The translations under genes were made by a program, and so were the position numbers. Shown in pieces: positions 22,845 to 31,376 of a DNA stretch of 36,520 nt. Source of the stretch: Rhodopila globiformis (GTDB taxonomy: Bacteria > Pseudomonadota > Alphaproteobacteria > Acetobacterales > Acetobacteraceae). Location: the NCBI RefSeq assembly GCF_002937115.1, contig NZ_NHRY01000111.1, positions 1-36,520 on the forward strand, in the 5' to 3' direction. The notes beneath the pieces are model-generated. The model did no database searches. It was not told the DNA's origin and saw only the letters and a program-made list of their open reading frames with translations. The first letter of the stretch is position 1. Each line of letters opens with the position of its first letter.

Positions 22845-23750
22845 CTGCTGCGTATCGTCGTTCTGGGCGCCTCGGCCGGTGGCGGGTTTCCGCAATGGAA
22901 CGCCAACAATGCCGCCTGCCGCCGGGCCCGCGCCGGCGATCCGGCGGCACGGCCGCGCACGCAATGCTCGATCGCCGTCACCGGCGACAACGAGAACTGG
23001 GTCGTCGCCAACGCCAGCCCCGACCTGCGCCAGCAGATCGAGGCAACCACGGTCCTGCAGCCCCAGCACGGCCTGCGCCATTCGCCCATCAGCGCGGTGG
23101 TGCTGGTCAGCGGTGAGATCGATGCGGTCGCCGGCCTGCTGCACCTGCGCGAGAGCCAGAGCTTCACCCTGCTCGCGACCCGGCGGGTTCAGGAAACCCT
23201 GCGTGCCAACCCCATCTTCGATGCGCTGGCGCCGGCCTTCGTGCAGCGCCAGCCGGTCGCCCTGAACCAGCCGTTCGCCCTGCCCGGCGGACTCGTCGGC
23301 GAACTGTTCAGCGTCCCCGGCAAGGTGGCGCTGTACCTGGAAGGCAAGAGCCAGACCCTTGCCGGGGAAGCCGAAGACACCGTCGGCCTGCGCCTGTCCG
23401 ATGCCGCTGGCGCCACCTGCTATTTCATCCCCGGCTGCGCCCGCCTGCCGCAAGCCGTCGCCAATCGGCTGAACGGCGCCGACGCGGTGTTCTTCGACGG
23501 CACGCTGTGGACCGATGACGAAATGATCCGCGAGGGTTCCGGCACCAAGACCGGACAGCGCATGGGCCACATGAGCGTCGCGGACCCAGAAGGCACCATC
23601 GCCGCGTTCCGCGACATTGCGGTGCGCCGGAAAATTTTCATGCATATCAACAACAGCAACCCCATCCTGCTCGACGACTCCCCGGAACGGGAAATCGCCG
23701 AACGCGCTGGCTGGGAAGTTGCCCATGACGGGATGGAGATCGTGTTGTGA
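22845..23750 (+). CDS. pqqB: PqqB, metallo-hydrolase-fold protein of PQQ biosynthesis
   Basis: PqqB has a metallo-beta-lactamase fold and acts in PQQ synthesis, probably as a hydroxylase of the Tyr-derived moiety. Landmarks are RIVVLGASAGGGFPQWN at the N-terminus, TQCSIAVTGDNENW, NASPDLRQQI, ISAVVLVSGEIDAVAGLLHLRE, DAVFFDGTLWTDDEM, MGHMSV and HINNSNPILL. Two starts are possible. ATG 22818 gives 310 residues with a weak ribosome binding site and a 9-residue N-terminal extension. CTG 22845 gives 301 residues, has GGGAGGA at ideal spacing, and starts exactly where other PqqB proteins start (M-L-R-I-V-V-L-G). The coordinates use CTG. The stop overlaps the pqqC start in GTGA. Confidence 0.93.
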   Translation: MLRIVVLGASAGGGFPQWNANNAACRRARAGDPAARPRTQCSIAVTGDNENWVVANASPDLRQQIEATTVLQPQHGLRHSPISAVVLVSGEIDAVAGLLHLRESQSFTLLATRRVQETLRANPIFDALAPAFVQRQPVALNQPFALPGGLVGELFSVPGKVALYLEGKSQTLAGEAEDTVGLRLSDAAGATCYFIPGCARLPQAVANRLNGADAVFFDGTLWTDDEMIREGSGTKTGQRMGHMSVADPEGTIAAFRDIAVRRKIFMHINNSNPILLDDSPEREIAERAGWEVAHDGMEIVL

Positions 23751-24490
23751 GCAGTGCGCAAACTCAACCCATGACGCCGGATGAACTGGAAGCCGCATTG
23801 CGCGCCATCGGCGCGGAACGCTACCACAGCAACCATCCGTTCCATAAGCGCATGTACGGCGGCCAGCTCACGCGCGGCCAGATCGAGGCCTGGGCGCTGA
23901 ACCGCTACTATTACCAATGCAACATCCCGGCGAAGGACGCGACGCTGATCGCCCGCCTGCCGACGTCGGACCTGCGCCGCGCCTGGCGGTCGCGCCTGGT
24001 CGACCATGACGGCGACGGCCAGCAGCCCGGGGGCATCGCGCGCTGGCTGAAGCTGACCGACAGTCTCGGCCTCGATCGGGACTACGTCATCTCCACCAAG
24101 GGCATTCTCCCCGCCACCCGCTTCGCTGTCGAGGCGTACATCACGTTCGTGCGCGACCAGTCGATCCTGGATGCGATTGCGTCCTCGCTGACCGAAATGT
24201 TCTCGCCGACGATCATCGCCGAGCGGGTGGAAGGCATGCTCGCTAACTACGATTTCGTCAGCAGCGACACCCTGGCCTATTTCACCCCGCGCCTGACGCA
24301 GGCCCCGAACGACGCCAAATTCGCGCTGAACTACTGCAAGGAGCACGCCCGCACCCGGGAACAGCAGGAAGGCGTGTTGGCGGCGCTTCGTTTCAAATGC
24401 AACGTTCTCTGGGTGCAGATGGACGCGCTCTGGGGCGCCTACGTGGACGGGCACATCCCGCCGGGCGCGTTCGTCCCGTCCGTGCCGTGA
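23747..24490 (+). CDS. pqqC: PqqC, pyrroloquinoline-quinone synthase
   Basis: PqqC is the cofactorless oxidase of the final step, turning AHQQ into PQQ with O2. The 247-residue protein has the all-helical heme-oxygenase-like fold. Conserved segments seen are RYHSNHPFHKRMYGGQLT, NRYYYQCNIPAKDATLIARL, RLVDHDGDGQQPGGI, RFAVEAYITFVRDQSI, SLTEMFSP and the C-terminal FKCNVLWVQMDALWGAY. The length is typical. The GTG start (23747) shares GTGA with the pqqB stop, and its own stop shares GTGA with the pqqD start, so the three are translationally coupled. Confidence 0.97.
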   Translation: MSSAQTQPMTPDELEAALRAIGAERYHSNHPFHKRMYGGQLTRGQIEAWALNRYYYQCNIPAKDATLIARLPTSDLRRAWRSRLVDHDGDGQQPGGIARWLKLTDSLGLDRDYVISTKGILPATRFAVEAYITFVRDQSILDAIASSLTEMFSPTIIAERVEGMLANYDFVSSDTLAYFTPRLTQAPNDAKFALNYCKEHARTREQQEGVLAALRFKCNVLWVQMDALWGAYVDGHIPPGAFVPSVP

Positions 24491-24801
24491 CCGCGCGCAG
24501 CCGCACCACCTTCGAGCCCGCCTCGATCCCGCGCTTCCCGCGCGGGACGCGGTTCCGCTTCGACGGCACCCGCAACGCCTGGGTGATCCTGGCGCCGGAG
24601 CGGCTGATGATGCCTGACGATATCGCCACCGAGGTGCTGAAACTGGTCGATGGCGCCCGCACCATCGCCGCGATCGCCGACCACCTGGCAACGCAGTTCA
24701 ACGCGCCGCAGGATGAGATCCTGGCCGACGTGCTGACGATGCTGCAGGAACTTGCGGACGACACGGTTCTGGAAGACGCCCGGCCGTCCGCGCCGCCGTA
24801 A
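24487..24801 (+). CDS. pqqD: PqqD, PqqA peptide chaperone
   Basis: PqqD binds the PqqA peptide and presents it to PqqE. The 104-residue protein has the winged-helix RRE-like fold: PRFPRGTRFRFDGTRNAWVIL, the APERLMMPDDIATEVLKLVDG segment typical of PqqD, and a helical LATQFNAPQDEILADVLTMLQEL. The start is GTG 24487 in the GTGA overlap with pqqC; a longer in-frame start at 24397 lies inside pqqC and gives an unrelated Arg-rich N-terminus. The protein has about ten residues more at the ends than many PqqD proteins. It is 3 bp from the stop of the convergent alpha/beta hydrolase gene. Its partner pqqE is 14 kb away. Confidence 0.95.
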   Translation: MTARSRTTFEPASIPRFPRGTRFRFDGTRNAWVILAPERLMMPDDIATEVLKLVDGARTIAAIADHLATQFNAPQDEILADVLTMLQELADDTVLEDARPSAPP

Positions 24802-24804
24802 CGG

Positions 24805-25857
24805 TCAGGCCTCCCGGGCCAGCAGTTCCGTCAGATGCCGATCGATCTGCGCCAGCGCGTTCGGGTCCGCCCCGAACAGCGCCAGGTGCCCGTCGATCGT
24901 TTCAATCGGCCGGAATTCCGCGTTCGGGATCAGCCGCCACTCCGCCTGGCAATCGGCGACCGGGAAGAACATGTCGGACGACATCGGCATGACGAACGTC
25001 AACGCCCTGATCCGGCCCAGCGCCGCCCGCAGGTCGCCGCCGGTGTGCCGGCTGACGTCGCCGCGCTGCCACTTCCACGCCATGCACAGCAGGTCGTTCG
25101 GGTCCATCACCGCGAAATAGGCGTTCATGAAGTTGATGATGAAATCATCCAGCGAGGAGAACCCCAGCGCCTTGTAGCGCTGCTGCTGGAAGAATTCCGT
25201 GCTCCAGCCCATCACCGCCCACATCTTGGCATGGCGCAGCAGGCCTTCCCGCACATCCTCCGACGACTTGTAGAAGCCGCCGGCGAAACCCGGATCGGCG
25301 GTGATGGCATCGACCAGCGTCTCGGTAAACAGGAAGTCGTGGACGGTATTCTTCGCCGTCCCGGCAATCGGCGCAGCGCGCTTCACCATGTCCGGATAGC
25401 GCACGGCCCACTCGTAGGTCTGCTGCGCGCCCATCGAGCCGCCGACGACCAGCGCCAGGCTGTCCAGCCCGAACGTTTCGGTCACCAGCTTGTGCTGCGC
25501 GCGCACGTCGTCGCCGATGCGGACACGCGGGAAATTCCCCATCCCGCCCGGCGCCGGCGTGTTATGCGGCGAGGTGGACAGGCCACTGCCGATCTGGTTG
25601 ATGGCGATGATGAAGTATTTGTCCGGGTCCAAGGCGCGGCCCTTGCCGATATAGACCTGCTCCATGATCTTGCTGGTGCCGGAGTACCAGGTCGGGATCA
25701 GGATGGCGTTGTCTTTGGCGGCGTTCAGGGACCCGAACGTGGCGACGGCGAGCTTGCAGCCACGGATCGTGCCGCCTTCCTCCAACTCCAGGTTGCCGAT
25801 GTCATGCAGCTCGTAGGGGCCATGTACCTCCTGCGAGTAGTAGCTGTTCTCGATCAT
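24805..25857 (-). CDS. MetX-like alpha/beta hydrolase
   Basis: A 350-residue alpha/beta hydrolase resembling homoserine O-acetyltransferase (MetX). Landmarks are ILIPTWYSGTSKIM (oxyanion region), INQIGSGLSTSP, the nucleophile elbow VVGGSMGAQQTYEWA, the catalytic Asp near MPMSSDMFFP, and the catalytic His in IDGHLALFG. True MetX proteins have N-G-L-S-S-P and similar acyl-transfer motifs, which differ here, so hydrolase or acyltransferase activity on another substrate is more likely. It follows the Baeyer-Villiger-type monooxygenase on the same strand with an 85-bp gap, which favours a role as esterase or lactonase for its product. The ribosome binding site is GCGGGGAAACA. Confidence 0.82.
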   Translation of the reverse strand: MIENSYYSQEVHGPYELHDIGNLELEEGGTIRGCKLAVATFGSLNAAKDNAILIPTWYSGTSKIMEQVYIGKGRALDPDKYFIIAINQIGSGLSTSPHNTPAPGGMGNFPRVRIGDDVRAQHKLVTETFGLDSLALVVGGSMGAQQTYEWAVRYPDMVKRAAPIAGTAKNTVHDFLFTETLVDAITADPGFAGGFYKSSEDVREGLLRHAKMWAVMGWSTEFFQQQRYKALGFSSLDDFIINFMNAYFAVMDPNDLLCMAWKWQRGDVSRHTGGDLRAALGRIRALTFVMPMSSDMFFPVADCQAEWRLIPNAEFRPIETIDGHLALFGADPNALAQIDRHLTELLAREA

Positions 25858-25942
25858 TGTTTCCCCGCTCGGTCAGGCGGGTTGAAGCCACCCGGCTTCT
25901 CCCGCCCTGTCGTCTTCTTCTGTTTCTATACCCGTTCGGTTT

Positions 25943-27559
25943 CTATGCCAAGGCGAACCCCTCGTAGCCCTTGGCGGCGATTTCATCACACTTTTTGCGG
26001 TAGCCGCCGACGCCCTCCGGCCCGAGATACGGCAGGAACGTGCGCGGCTTGCCCGGGATGTTGGCGCCCATGTACCAGGAATTGGCGCTGGGCATCAGCG
26101 TCTGGCTGACGACCTCATTCACATGCGCGACCCACTGGTCCTGGGCGTCGGGCGTGGCCTCGATGCTGGTCTTGCCGGACTTGCGCATGGCGTCGATGCA
26201 CTCGGTGATCCATTCGACGTGCTGCTCGATGGCGACCGGCATGTTGGTCAGCACGGACGGGCTCTGCGGGCCGGTGATGGTGAACAGGTTGGGGAACCCG
26301 GCGACGGCGATGCCCAGATAGGTGTGCGGGCCGTCCGCCCATTGCTCCTCCAGCTTCCGGCCGCCGCGGCCGCGCAGGTTCAGCGCCTTCAAAGGGCCGG
26401 TCATGGCGTCGAAACCGGTGGCGAAGACGATGATGTCGAACTCATACTCCTTGCCGCCGGCGCGAATCCCCTTCCCGGTAATCTCCTCGATCGGCCCGTC
26501 GGTCGCGGCGTCGACCAGCAGCACGTTGTCTTTGTTGAACGTTTCGTAATAGTTAGTATCCAGCGGCTGCCGCTTGGTGCCGTAGTAATAGCCCTTGGGG
26601 ATAAGCTTCTCGGCGACGGCCGGATCCTTCACTGTGCGGCGGATCTTGCGCCTGATGTAGTCGGCGCAGAGTTCGTTGGCCCGCTGGTCGAAGAACATAT
26701 CCTGATAGTTGGCCAGCCAGAAGGCGAAGCCGCCGGCATCCCACATCCGGTCGAATTCGCGCTCGCGCTCCTCGTCCGGGACCTCCAGCGCCGACTTCGG
26801 AATGAAGTAGTGCTCCTGCCCGAAGAAGGATTCGCGAATCCGCTTGACGATATTGTCGTAGTCCGCCTTGCGCGCCTTGACCAGGTCGGGGTCCACCTTG
26901 CCGTTGCGGGCCGGCACGCAGTAGTTGGCGGTGCGCTGGAACACCGTCAGGTGCTTGGCCTGCTGGGCGATCTCGGGAATGGCCTGCACCGCGGTTGCGC
27001 CGGTGCCGACGACGGCGACGCGCTTGGCGGTGAAATCGACGCCGGTCTTGGGGAACTGGCTGGTGTGGTACCACTTGCCCTTGAACTGCTCCAGCCCCTT
27101 GAACGGCGGGATGTTGGTGGCCGACAGGGTGCCCACGGCGGTGATCAGGAACCGGGCGGTGACGCTGTCGCCCTTGTCGGTGTGCACTCGCCAGAGGTTG
27201 GCGCCCTCATCGAACTCGGCGCCGGTGACGCGGGTGTTGAACTGCATGTCGCGCTTCAGGTCGTGGCGCCGGGCGACATGCTCCAGGTAGCTCAGGATTT
27301 CCGGCTGCTCGGGATAGCGCTCGGTCCATTCCCAGTCCTGCAGCAGCTGCCTGTCCCAGGTGAAGCAATAGATATAGGAGTCGGAATCGCAGCGCGCGCC
27401 GGGATAGCGGTTCCAGTACCAGGTGCCGCCGACGGTGTCGCCGGCCTCATAGACCTTGACCTTCAGTCCCAGCTTGTCGCGCAATGACTTCAGCATGGCG
27501 ATGCCGGAGAAGCCGGCACCGATGACGACGGCGTCGAAGTCTGGTGCTGCGCCAGCCAT
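25943..27559 (-). CDS. Baeyer-Villiger-type FAD monooxygenase
   Basis: A 538-residue class B flavin monooxygenase of the cyclohexanone/phenylacetone monooxygenase type, which inserts oxygen next to a ketone using FAD, NADPH and O2. It has an N-terminal FAD-binding VVIGAGFSGIAML, GGTWYWNRYPGARCDSDSYIY, the fingerprint-like FKGKWYHTSQFP, a second dinucleotide site VAVVGTGATAVQAIPEI, and a C-terminal ATGFDAMTGPL segment. The classic fingerprint FxGxxxHxxxW has Phe at the last position here. ATG 27559 follows GGGGAGGAACG. It is probably co-transcribed with the MetX-like hydrolase gene. The ketone is unknown, but terpenoid or alicyclic substrates fit. Confidence 0.9.
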   Translation of the reverse strand: MAGAAPDFDAVVIGAGFSGIAMLKSLRDKLGLKVKVYEAGDTVGGTWYWNRYPGARCDSDSYIYCFTWDRQLLQDWEWTERYPEQPEILSYLEHVARRHDLKRDMQFNTRVTGAEFDEGANLWRVHTDKGDSVTARFLITAVGTLSATNIPPFKGLEQFKGKWYHTSQFPKTGVDFTAKRVAVVGTGATAVQAIPEIAQQAKHLTVFQRTANYCVPARNGKVDPDLVKARKADYDNIVKRIRESFFGQEHYFIPKSALEVPDEEREREFDRMWDAGGFAFWLANYQDMFFDQRANELCADYIRRKIRRTVKDPAVAEKLIPKGYYYGTKRQPLDTNYYETFNKDNVLLVDAATDGPIEEITGKGIRAGGKEYEFDIIVFATGFDAMTGPLKALNLRGRGGRKLEEQWADGPHTYLGIAVAGFPNLFTITGPQSPSVLTNMPVAIEQHVEWITECIDAMRKSGKTSIEATPDAQDQWVAHVNEVVSQTLMPSANSWYMGANIPGKPRTFLPYLGPEGVGGYRKKCDEIAAKGYEGFALA

Positions 27560-28019
27560 TCGTTCCTCCCCTTGTATTTCTTGCGCATCCGGCGATCCGG
27601 GCGGCGTGCCGGCCCGTTTGCGGATTGCGGCCAGCCAGGATTTTTATAGCCGGCGCAGCAGCCGAACAACCCCCGCCCGGCGCTGTTGCAGTTCGCTTTT
27701 CCGTGCTGAAGTGGTTTCGATCGGCCGGCCGGACGGGGCCCCTGCGGTCGCCTCCCTCCGTGGCAGCCCTGCCCCGCCCCGGTCGGCGGGACGCCCGTGG
27801 ATCGACGCCCGGCGGGGCCACCCGGTTGCACGCATCTTGACTTTTGCATCAGGACCGTTATCTGGGTAATCCACCCGCGTCGTACCGGCGCGGTTTTGCT
27901 CTTAATCCAGCCTGCACCTTATGCGATGCGGGCAAGTCGTGTTTCTCAATTGTGAAACGCGCACACCACGGCAATCACCGGGCCCTGCCCGGATATCCGT
28001 AACGGAAAACACCTACCTC
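27560..28019. other. 460-bp divergent intergenic region before rpsA
   Basis: No credible gene lies between the start of the Baeyer-Villiger monooxygenase gene and rpsA. The left part is GC-rich without structure I can interpret; the right part (27830-28019) is AT-richer and holds a promoter candidate and the rpsA leader. In many alphaproteobacteria cmk precedes rpsA; here it does not. Confidence 0.6.
27837..27864 (+). promoter_or_regulatory. Promoter candidate for rpsA
   Basis: TTGACT (27837-27842) and TATCTG (27859-27864) are separated by 16 bases, in the only AT-rich part of the spacer. A start there would give an mRNA leader of about 150 bases, which fits the autoregulated leaders known for S1 genes. 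Confidence 0.45.
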
Positions 28020-29756
28020 ATGGCAGTATCCGCCACCGCGCGTACGCAAGAACCCGCGCAAGACCACTTCCAGGGCGAAGATTTCGCCTCGCTGCTCGAC
28101 GAAACGCTGGGCGCCGATGCCAGCTTCGAAGGCTCCGTCGTCACCGGCCGCGTGCTGCGGCTGACCGACGAGTTCGCCATCGTCGACGTCGGCCTCAAGA
28201 GCGAGGGCCGCGTCGCCCTCAAGGAATTCGGCCCGCCCGGGGTCAAGCCCGACGTGAAGCCCGGCGACATGATCGAGCTTTACGTCGAGCGCTATGAAGA
28301 TCGCGACGGCGCGATCATCCTGTCGCGCGAAAAGGCCCGCCGCGAGGAAGCCTGGACCAACCTGGAGAAGGCATTCGAGGCGCAGAAGCGCGTCGACGGC
28401 ACCATCTATGGCCGGGTCAAGGGCGGCTTCACCGTCGATCTCGGCGGCGCCGTGGCCTTCCTGCCCGGCAGCCAGGTGGACATCCGCCCGGTGCGCGACG
28501 TCGGCCCGCTGATGGGCACCCCGCAGCCTTTCCAGATCCTCAAGATGGACCGCGCCCGCGGCAACATCGTCGTCTCCCGCCGCGCCGTGCTGGAAGAGAC
28601 TCGCGCCGAACAGCGCAGCGAGCTGATCCAGGGCCTGAAGGAAGGCATGATCCTCGACGGCGTGGTGAAGAACATCACCGACTACGGCGCCTTCGTCGAC
28701 CTGGGCGGCGTGGACGGCCTGCTGCACGTCACCGACATCGCGTGGCGCCGCATCAACCACCCGTCGGAAGCTCTCACCATCGGCCAGCAGGTCAAGGTGC
28801 AGGTCATCCGCTTCAACTCCGACACCCAGCGCATCAGCCTGGGCATGAAGCAGCTTGAGGCTGATCCGTGGGAAGGCGTGGCGGCGAAGTATCCGCCGGG
28901 CGCCAAGTACACCGGCCGCGTCACCAACATCACCGACTACGGCGCCTTCGTGGAGCTGGAGCCGGGGGTCGAGGGCCTGGTGCATGTCTCGGAAATGTCC
29001 TGGACCAAGAAGAACGTCCATCCCGGCAAGATCGTCTCGACCAGCCAGGAAGTGGACGTCATGGTGCTGGACGTGGACAGCTCCAAGCGGCGGATTTCGC
29101 TGGGCCTGAAGCAGGTGCAGCGCAACCCGTGGGAGCAGTTCGCAGACGATCATCCGATCGGCTCCGAGGTCGAGGGCGAAATCCGCAACATCACGGAGTT
29201 CGGCCTGTTCATCGGCCTGTCGGCGGACATCGACGGCATGATCCACATGTCCGACCTGTCCTGGGACGAAGCCGGCGAAGCGGCGATGGCCCACTACGAG
29301 AAGGGTCAGTCCGTCAAGGCGAAGGTGCTTGACGTCGACGTCGAGAAGGAGCGCATCAGCCTCGGCATCAAGCAGCTGCGCGATGACCCGGCCCGCAGCG
29401 TGCTCGACAGCGTCAACAAGGGCGACATCGTCACCTGCATCGTCAGCGCCGTCCAGGCGAACGGCATCGAGGTGAAGGTCAACGACGTTCTTACCGGCTT
29501 CATCCGCCGAGCCGAGCTGGCCCGCGACAAGGCGGATCAGCGGCCCGACCGGTTCGCCGTGGGCGAGAAGGTCGATGCCAAGATCACCGCGGTGGACCGT
29601 CAGTCGCGCAAGCTGACGCTGACCATCAAGGGCAAGGAAGTCGAGGAGGAGAAACAGGCGATGGCCGAGTACGGGTCGTCCGACTCCGGTGCGTCCCTGG
29701 GCGACATCCTGGGTGCGGCGATCCGTCGCCGCAACCAAATGGCGCAGGACTCCTAA
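28020..29756 (+). CDS. rpsA: Ribosomal protein S1
   Basis: S1 binds mRNA on the 30S subunit and helps start translation. The 578-residue protein carries six S1 RNA-binding repeats, seen as recurring G-x-V-x-x-(I/L)-x-(D/E)-(Y/F)-G-(A/L)-F-(V/I) units such as GVVKNITDYGAFVDLGG, GRVTNITDYGAFVEL and GEIRNITEFGLFIGL, each followed by a K-V-x-D-x-x-x-x-R-I-S-L-G(L/I/M)KQ end. The first two repeats are diverged, as in other S1 proteins. ATG 28020 gives the standard N-terminus; the ribosome binding site is weak, which is usual for rpsA because of autoregulation. It starts the run of housekeeping genes to 32688. Confidence 0.96.
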   Translation: MAVSATARTQEPAQDHFQGEDFASLLDETLGADASFEGSVVTGRVLRLTDEFAIVDVGLKSEGRVALKEFGPPGVKPDVKPGDMIELYVERYEDRDGAIILSREKARREEAWTNLEKAFEAQKRVDGTIYGRVKGGFTVDLGGAVAFLPGSQVDIRPVRDVGPLMGTPQPFQILKMDRARGNIVVSRRAVLEETRAEQRSELIQGLKEGMILDGVVKNITDYGAFVDLGGVDGLLHVTDIAWRRINHPSEALTIGQQVKVQVIRFNSDTQRISLGMKQLEADPWEGVAAKYPPGAKYTGRVTNITDYGAFVELEPGVEGLVHVSEMSWTKKNVHPGKIVSTSQEVDVMVLDVDSSKRRISLGLKQVQRNPWEQFADDHPIGSEVEGEIRNITEFGLFIGLSADIDGMIHMSDLSWDEAGEAAMAHYEKGQSVKAKVLDVDVEKERISLGIKQLRDDPARSVLDSVNKGDIVTCIVSAVQANGIEVKVNDVLTGFIRRAELARDKADQRPDRFAVGEKVDAKITAVDRQSRKLTLTIKGKEVEEEKQAMAEYGSSDSGASLGDILGAAIRRRNQMAQDS

Positions 29757-29771
29757 GACCGGCTCCGGCTG

Positions 29772-30695
29772 ATGACGCTGGAGACCGATCTGCTGTTGGA
29801 CAGGCGGCGCCTCAAGCGCCGCCTCGTCTTTTGGCGGGTCCTCTCGGTCCTCATCGTGGTTGCCGCGGTGCTGGCCGGGCTGCGCAGCGCGGGGCTGGAA
29901 CCCGGCGAGGCGCATATCGCGCGCGTGTCGGTGACCGGGCTGATCACCGAGGACCGCAAGTTGACCGAAGCGATCAACGACCTGGCGACCGACACGTCGG
30001 TCCGCGCGGTGATCGTCTCGATCGACAGCCCCGGCGGCAGCGTCGCCGGCGGCGAGAGCCTGCACGACGCCATCGCCCGCGTCGCCAAGGCGAAACCGTT
30101 GGTCGCGGTCATGCGCGGCACGGCCGCCTCGGCCGGCTACATGGTCGCCGTTCCGGCAGACCGCATTTTCGCCCGCGAGGCGACGCTGACCGGCTCCATC
30201 GGCGTGCTGCTGGAAACCCCCGAATTCTCCGGCCTGCTCGACAAGCTCGGCATCGGCACCGAGCGGGTCCGCTCCGGTCCTTTAAAGGATGAACCCAGCC
30301 TGATCCGGCCGCTGTCGCCCGAGGGCAAGCAGGTCCTGCAGGGTCTCGTCAACGATATGTACGACCAGTTCGTCGGCATGGTGGCCGCGGGCCGCCACAT
30401 GGATGCCGACAAGGTCCGTTCGCTGGCCGATGGGCGCCCCTATACCGGGCGGCAGGCGCTGTCGCTCGGCTTGGTGGATGCCATCGGCGGTGAGCGGGAA
30501 GCGCGGGCCTGGCTGGCCTCGGCCAAGGGCATTTCCACCGATTTGCCGGTCGAGGACGTCTCCACCGAGGGGTTTGCCCGCAGCGCACTGTCAGGTGCGC
30601 TGGCCCCGATGTTCCAGGAAATTTGGAAAACGCTGGTTTCACAAAGCGTTAGTCTTGACGGCGCGTGGGCCGTCTGGCAACGTTCCGGCCACTGA
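29772..30695 (+). CDS. sppA: Signal peptide peptidase SppA (short type)
   Basis: A 307-residue membrane-anchored serine protease that degrades cleaved signal peptides. It has one N-terminal helix (about residues 20-42) and the ClpP-like domain: SIDSPGGSVAGGESLHDAI, the nucleophile Ser in RGTAASAGYMVAVPADRI, TGSIGVLLE and the catalytic Lys in RSGPLKDE. This is the short form with a single protease domain, so it probably works as a ring oligomer with Ser and Lys from different protomers. It lies 15 bp after rpsA, consistent with one transcript. Confidence 0.94.
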   Translation: MTLETDLLLDRRRLKRRLVFWRVLSVLIVVAAVLAGLRSAGLEPGEAHIARVSVTGLITEDRKLTEAINDLATDTSVRAVIVSIDSPGGSVAGGESLHDAIARVAKAKPLVAVMRGTAASAGYMVAVPADRIFAREATLTGSIGVLLETPEFSGLLDKLGIGTERVRSGPLKDEPSLIRPLSPEGKQVLQGLVNDMYDQFVGMVAAGRHMDADKVRSLADGRPYTGRQALSLGLVDAIGGEREARAWLASAKGISTDLPVEDVSTEGFARSALSGALAPMFQEIWKTLVSQSVSLDGAWAVWQRSGH

Positions 30696-30710
30696 TTCCG
30701 GGGGAACATT

Positions 30711-31025
30711 TTGACCAAGTCCGAACTGATCGCGGAGTTGGCCATGGCCAATCCGCATCTGCGTGGCCAGGATGCGGAAACCATTGTGGCGACGATTTTC
30801 GAGGAAATCACCTACGCCCTCGCCCGTGGAGAGCGGGTGGAGTTGCGCGGCTTCGGCGCCTTCACGGTCAAGCACCGCGATGCCCGCACCGGACGCAACC
30901 CGCGCACCGGCGCTGCGGTCTCGGTGGAGGAGAAGACGGTTCCTTTCTTCAAGGCCGGGAAGGAACTCAGGCAGCGGGTCAACGCCGGTCCGGCGCCCCG
31001 GACGGCCGAGCGTAAACAAGCCTGA
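30711..31025 (+). CDS. ihfB: Integration host factor beta subunit
   Basis: A 104-residue DNA-bending protein of the HU/IHF family, half of the IHF heterodimer. Typical features are [11 protein letters not shown] at the N-terminus, [28 protein letters not shown] spanning the DNA-contacting arm with the intercalating Pro, and the [16 protein letters not shown]-terminal helix. The start codon is TTG at 30711, preceded by GGGGGAACATT. It lies 15 bp after sppA, with the usual order sppA-ihfB-lapA. Confidence 0.94.
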   Translation: MTKSELIAELAMANPHLRGQDAETIVATIFEEITYALARGERVELRGFGAFTVKHRDARTGRNPRTGAAVSVEEKTVPFFKAGKELRQRVNAGPAPRTAERKQA

Positions 31026-31040
31026 GAGGATGCCGTCGCT

Positions 31041-31376
31041 ATGCTGTTCGTGATCATCGCCATGATCCTGTGCACGCCGCTGGTGCTGTTCGCGCTGTCG
31101 AACGAGACGCTCGTTCACCTCACCCTGTGGCCGACGGACTATGTCATGGACGCGCCGTTGTCGGCCTCCATCCTGGTCGCGATGGCCGTGGCGTTCCTGC
31201 TGGGCGCCCTCGTCGTCTGGTTCTCGTCGCTGGCGCAGCGTCGGCGGGCGCGGCGGGCGGAACGCATGGTCCGGATCCTGCAGGCCCAGGTCGAGAGCCT
31301 GAAGGCCGAGAACAAGGCCCGTTCCGCTCCGGCGGCATCCGGCCGTACGCTGGCGTTGCCTCCGGCCGGACGATGA
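31041..31376 (+). CDS. lapA: LapA-domain inner-membrane protein
   Basis: A 111-residue protein with two membrane helices (about residues 2-20 and 42-64) separated by NETLVHLTLWPTDYVMDAPLS, the classic LapA/DUF1049 layout, followed by a cytoplasmic coiled-coil tail (RMVRILQAQVESLKAENKA). LapA proteins are linked to lipopolysaccharide assembly control together with LapB, which is not in this window. The stop overlaps the pyrF start in ATGA. Confidence 0.88.
   Translation: MLFVIIAMILCTPLVLFALSNETLVHLTLWPTDYVMDAPLSASILVAMAVAFLLGALVVWFSSLAQRRRARRAERMVRILQAQVESLKAENKARSAPAASGRTLALPPAGR

Noticed and set aside
24835-27487. Long plus-strand frames (424 and 454 codons) opposite the hydrolase and Baeyer-Villiger genes
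   Set aside because: Both are complements of well-conserved enzymes; low-complexity composition and no family signature.
27975-30065. A 696-codon frame antisense to rpsA and sppA
   Set aside because: It is the mirror of a strongly conserved S1 gene in GC-rich DNA; its Asp/His/Val-rich repetitive content follows from the S1 repeats, and it has no independent start signal.
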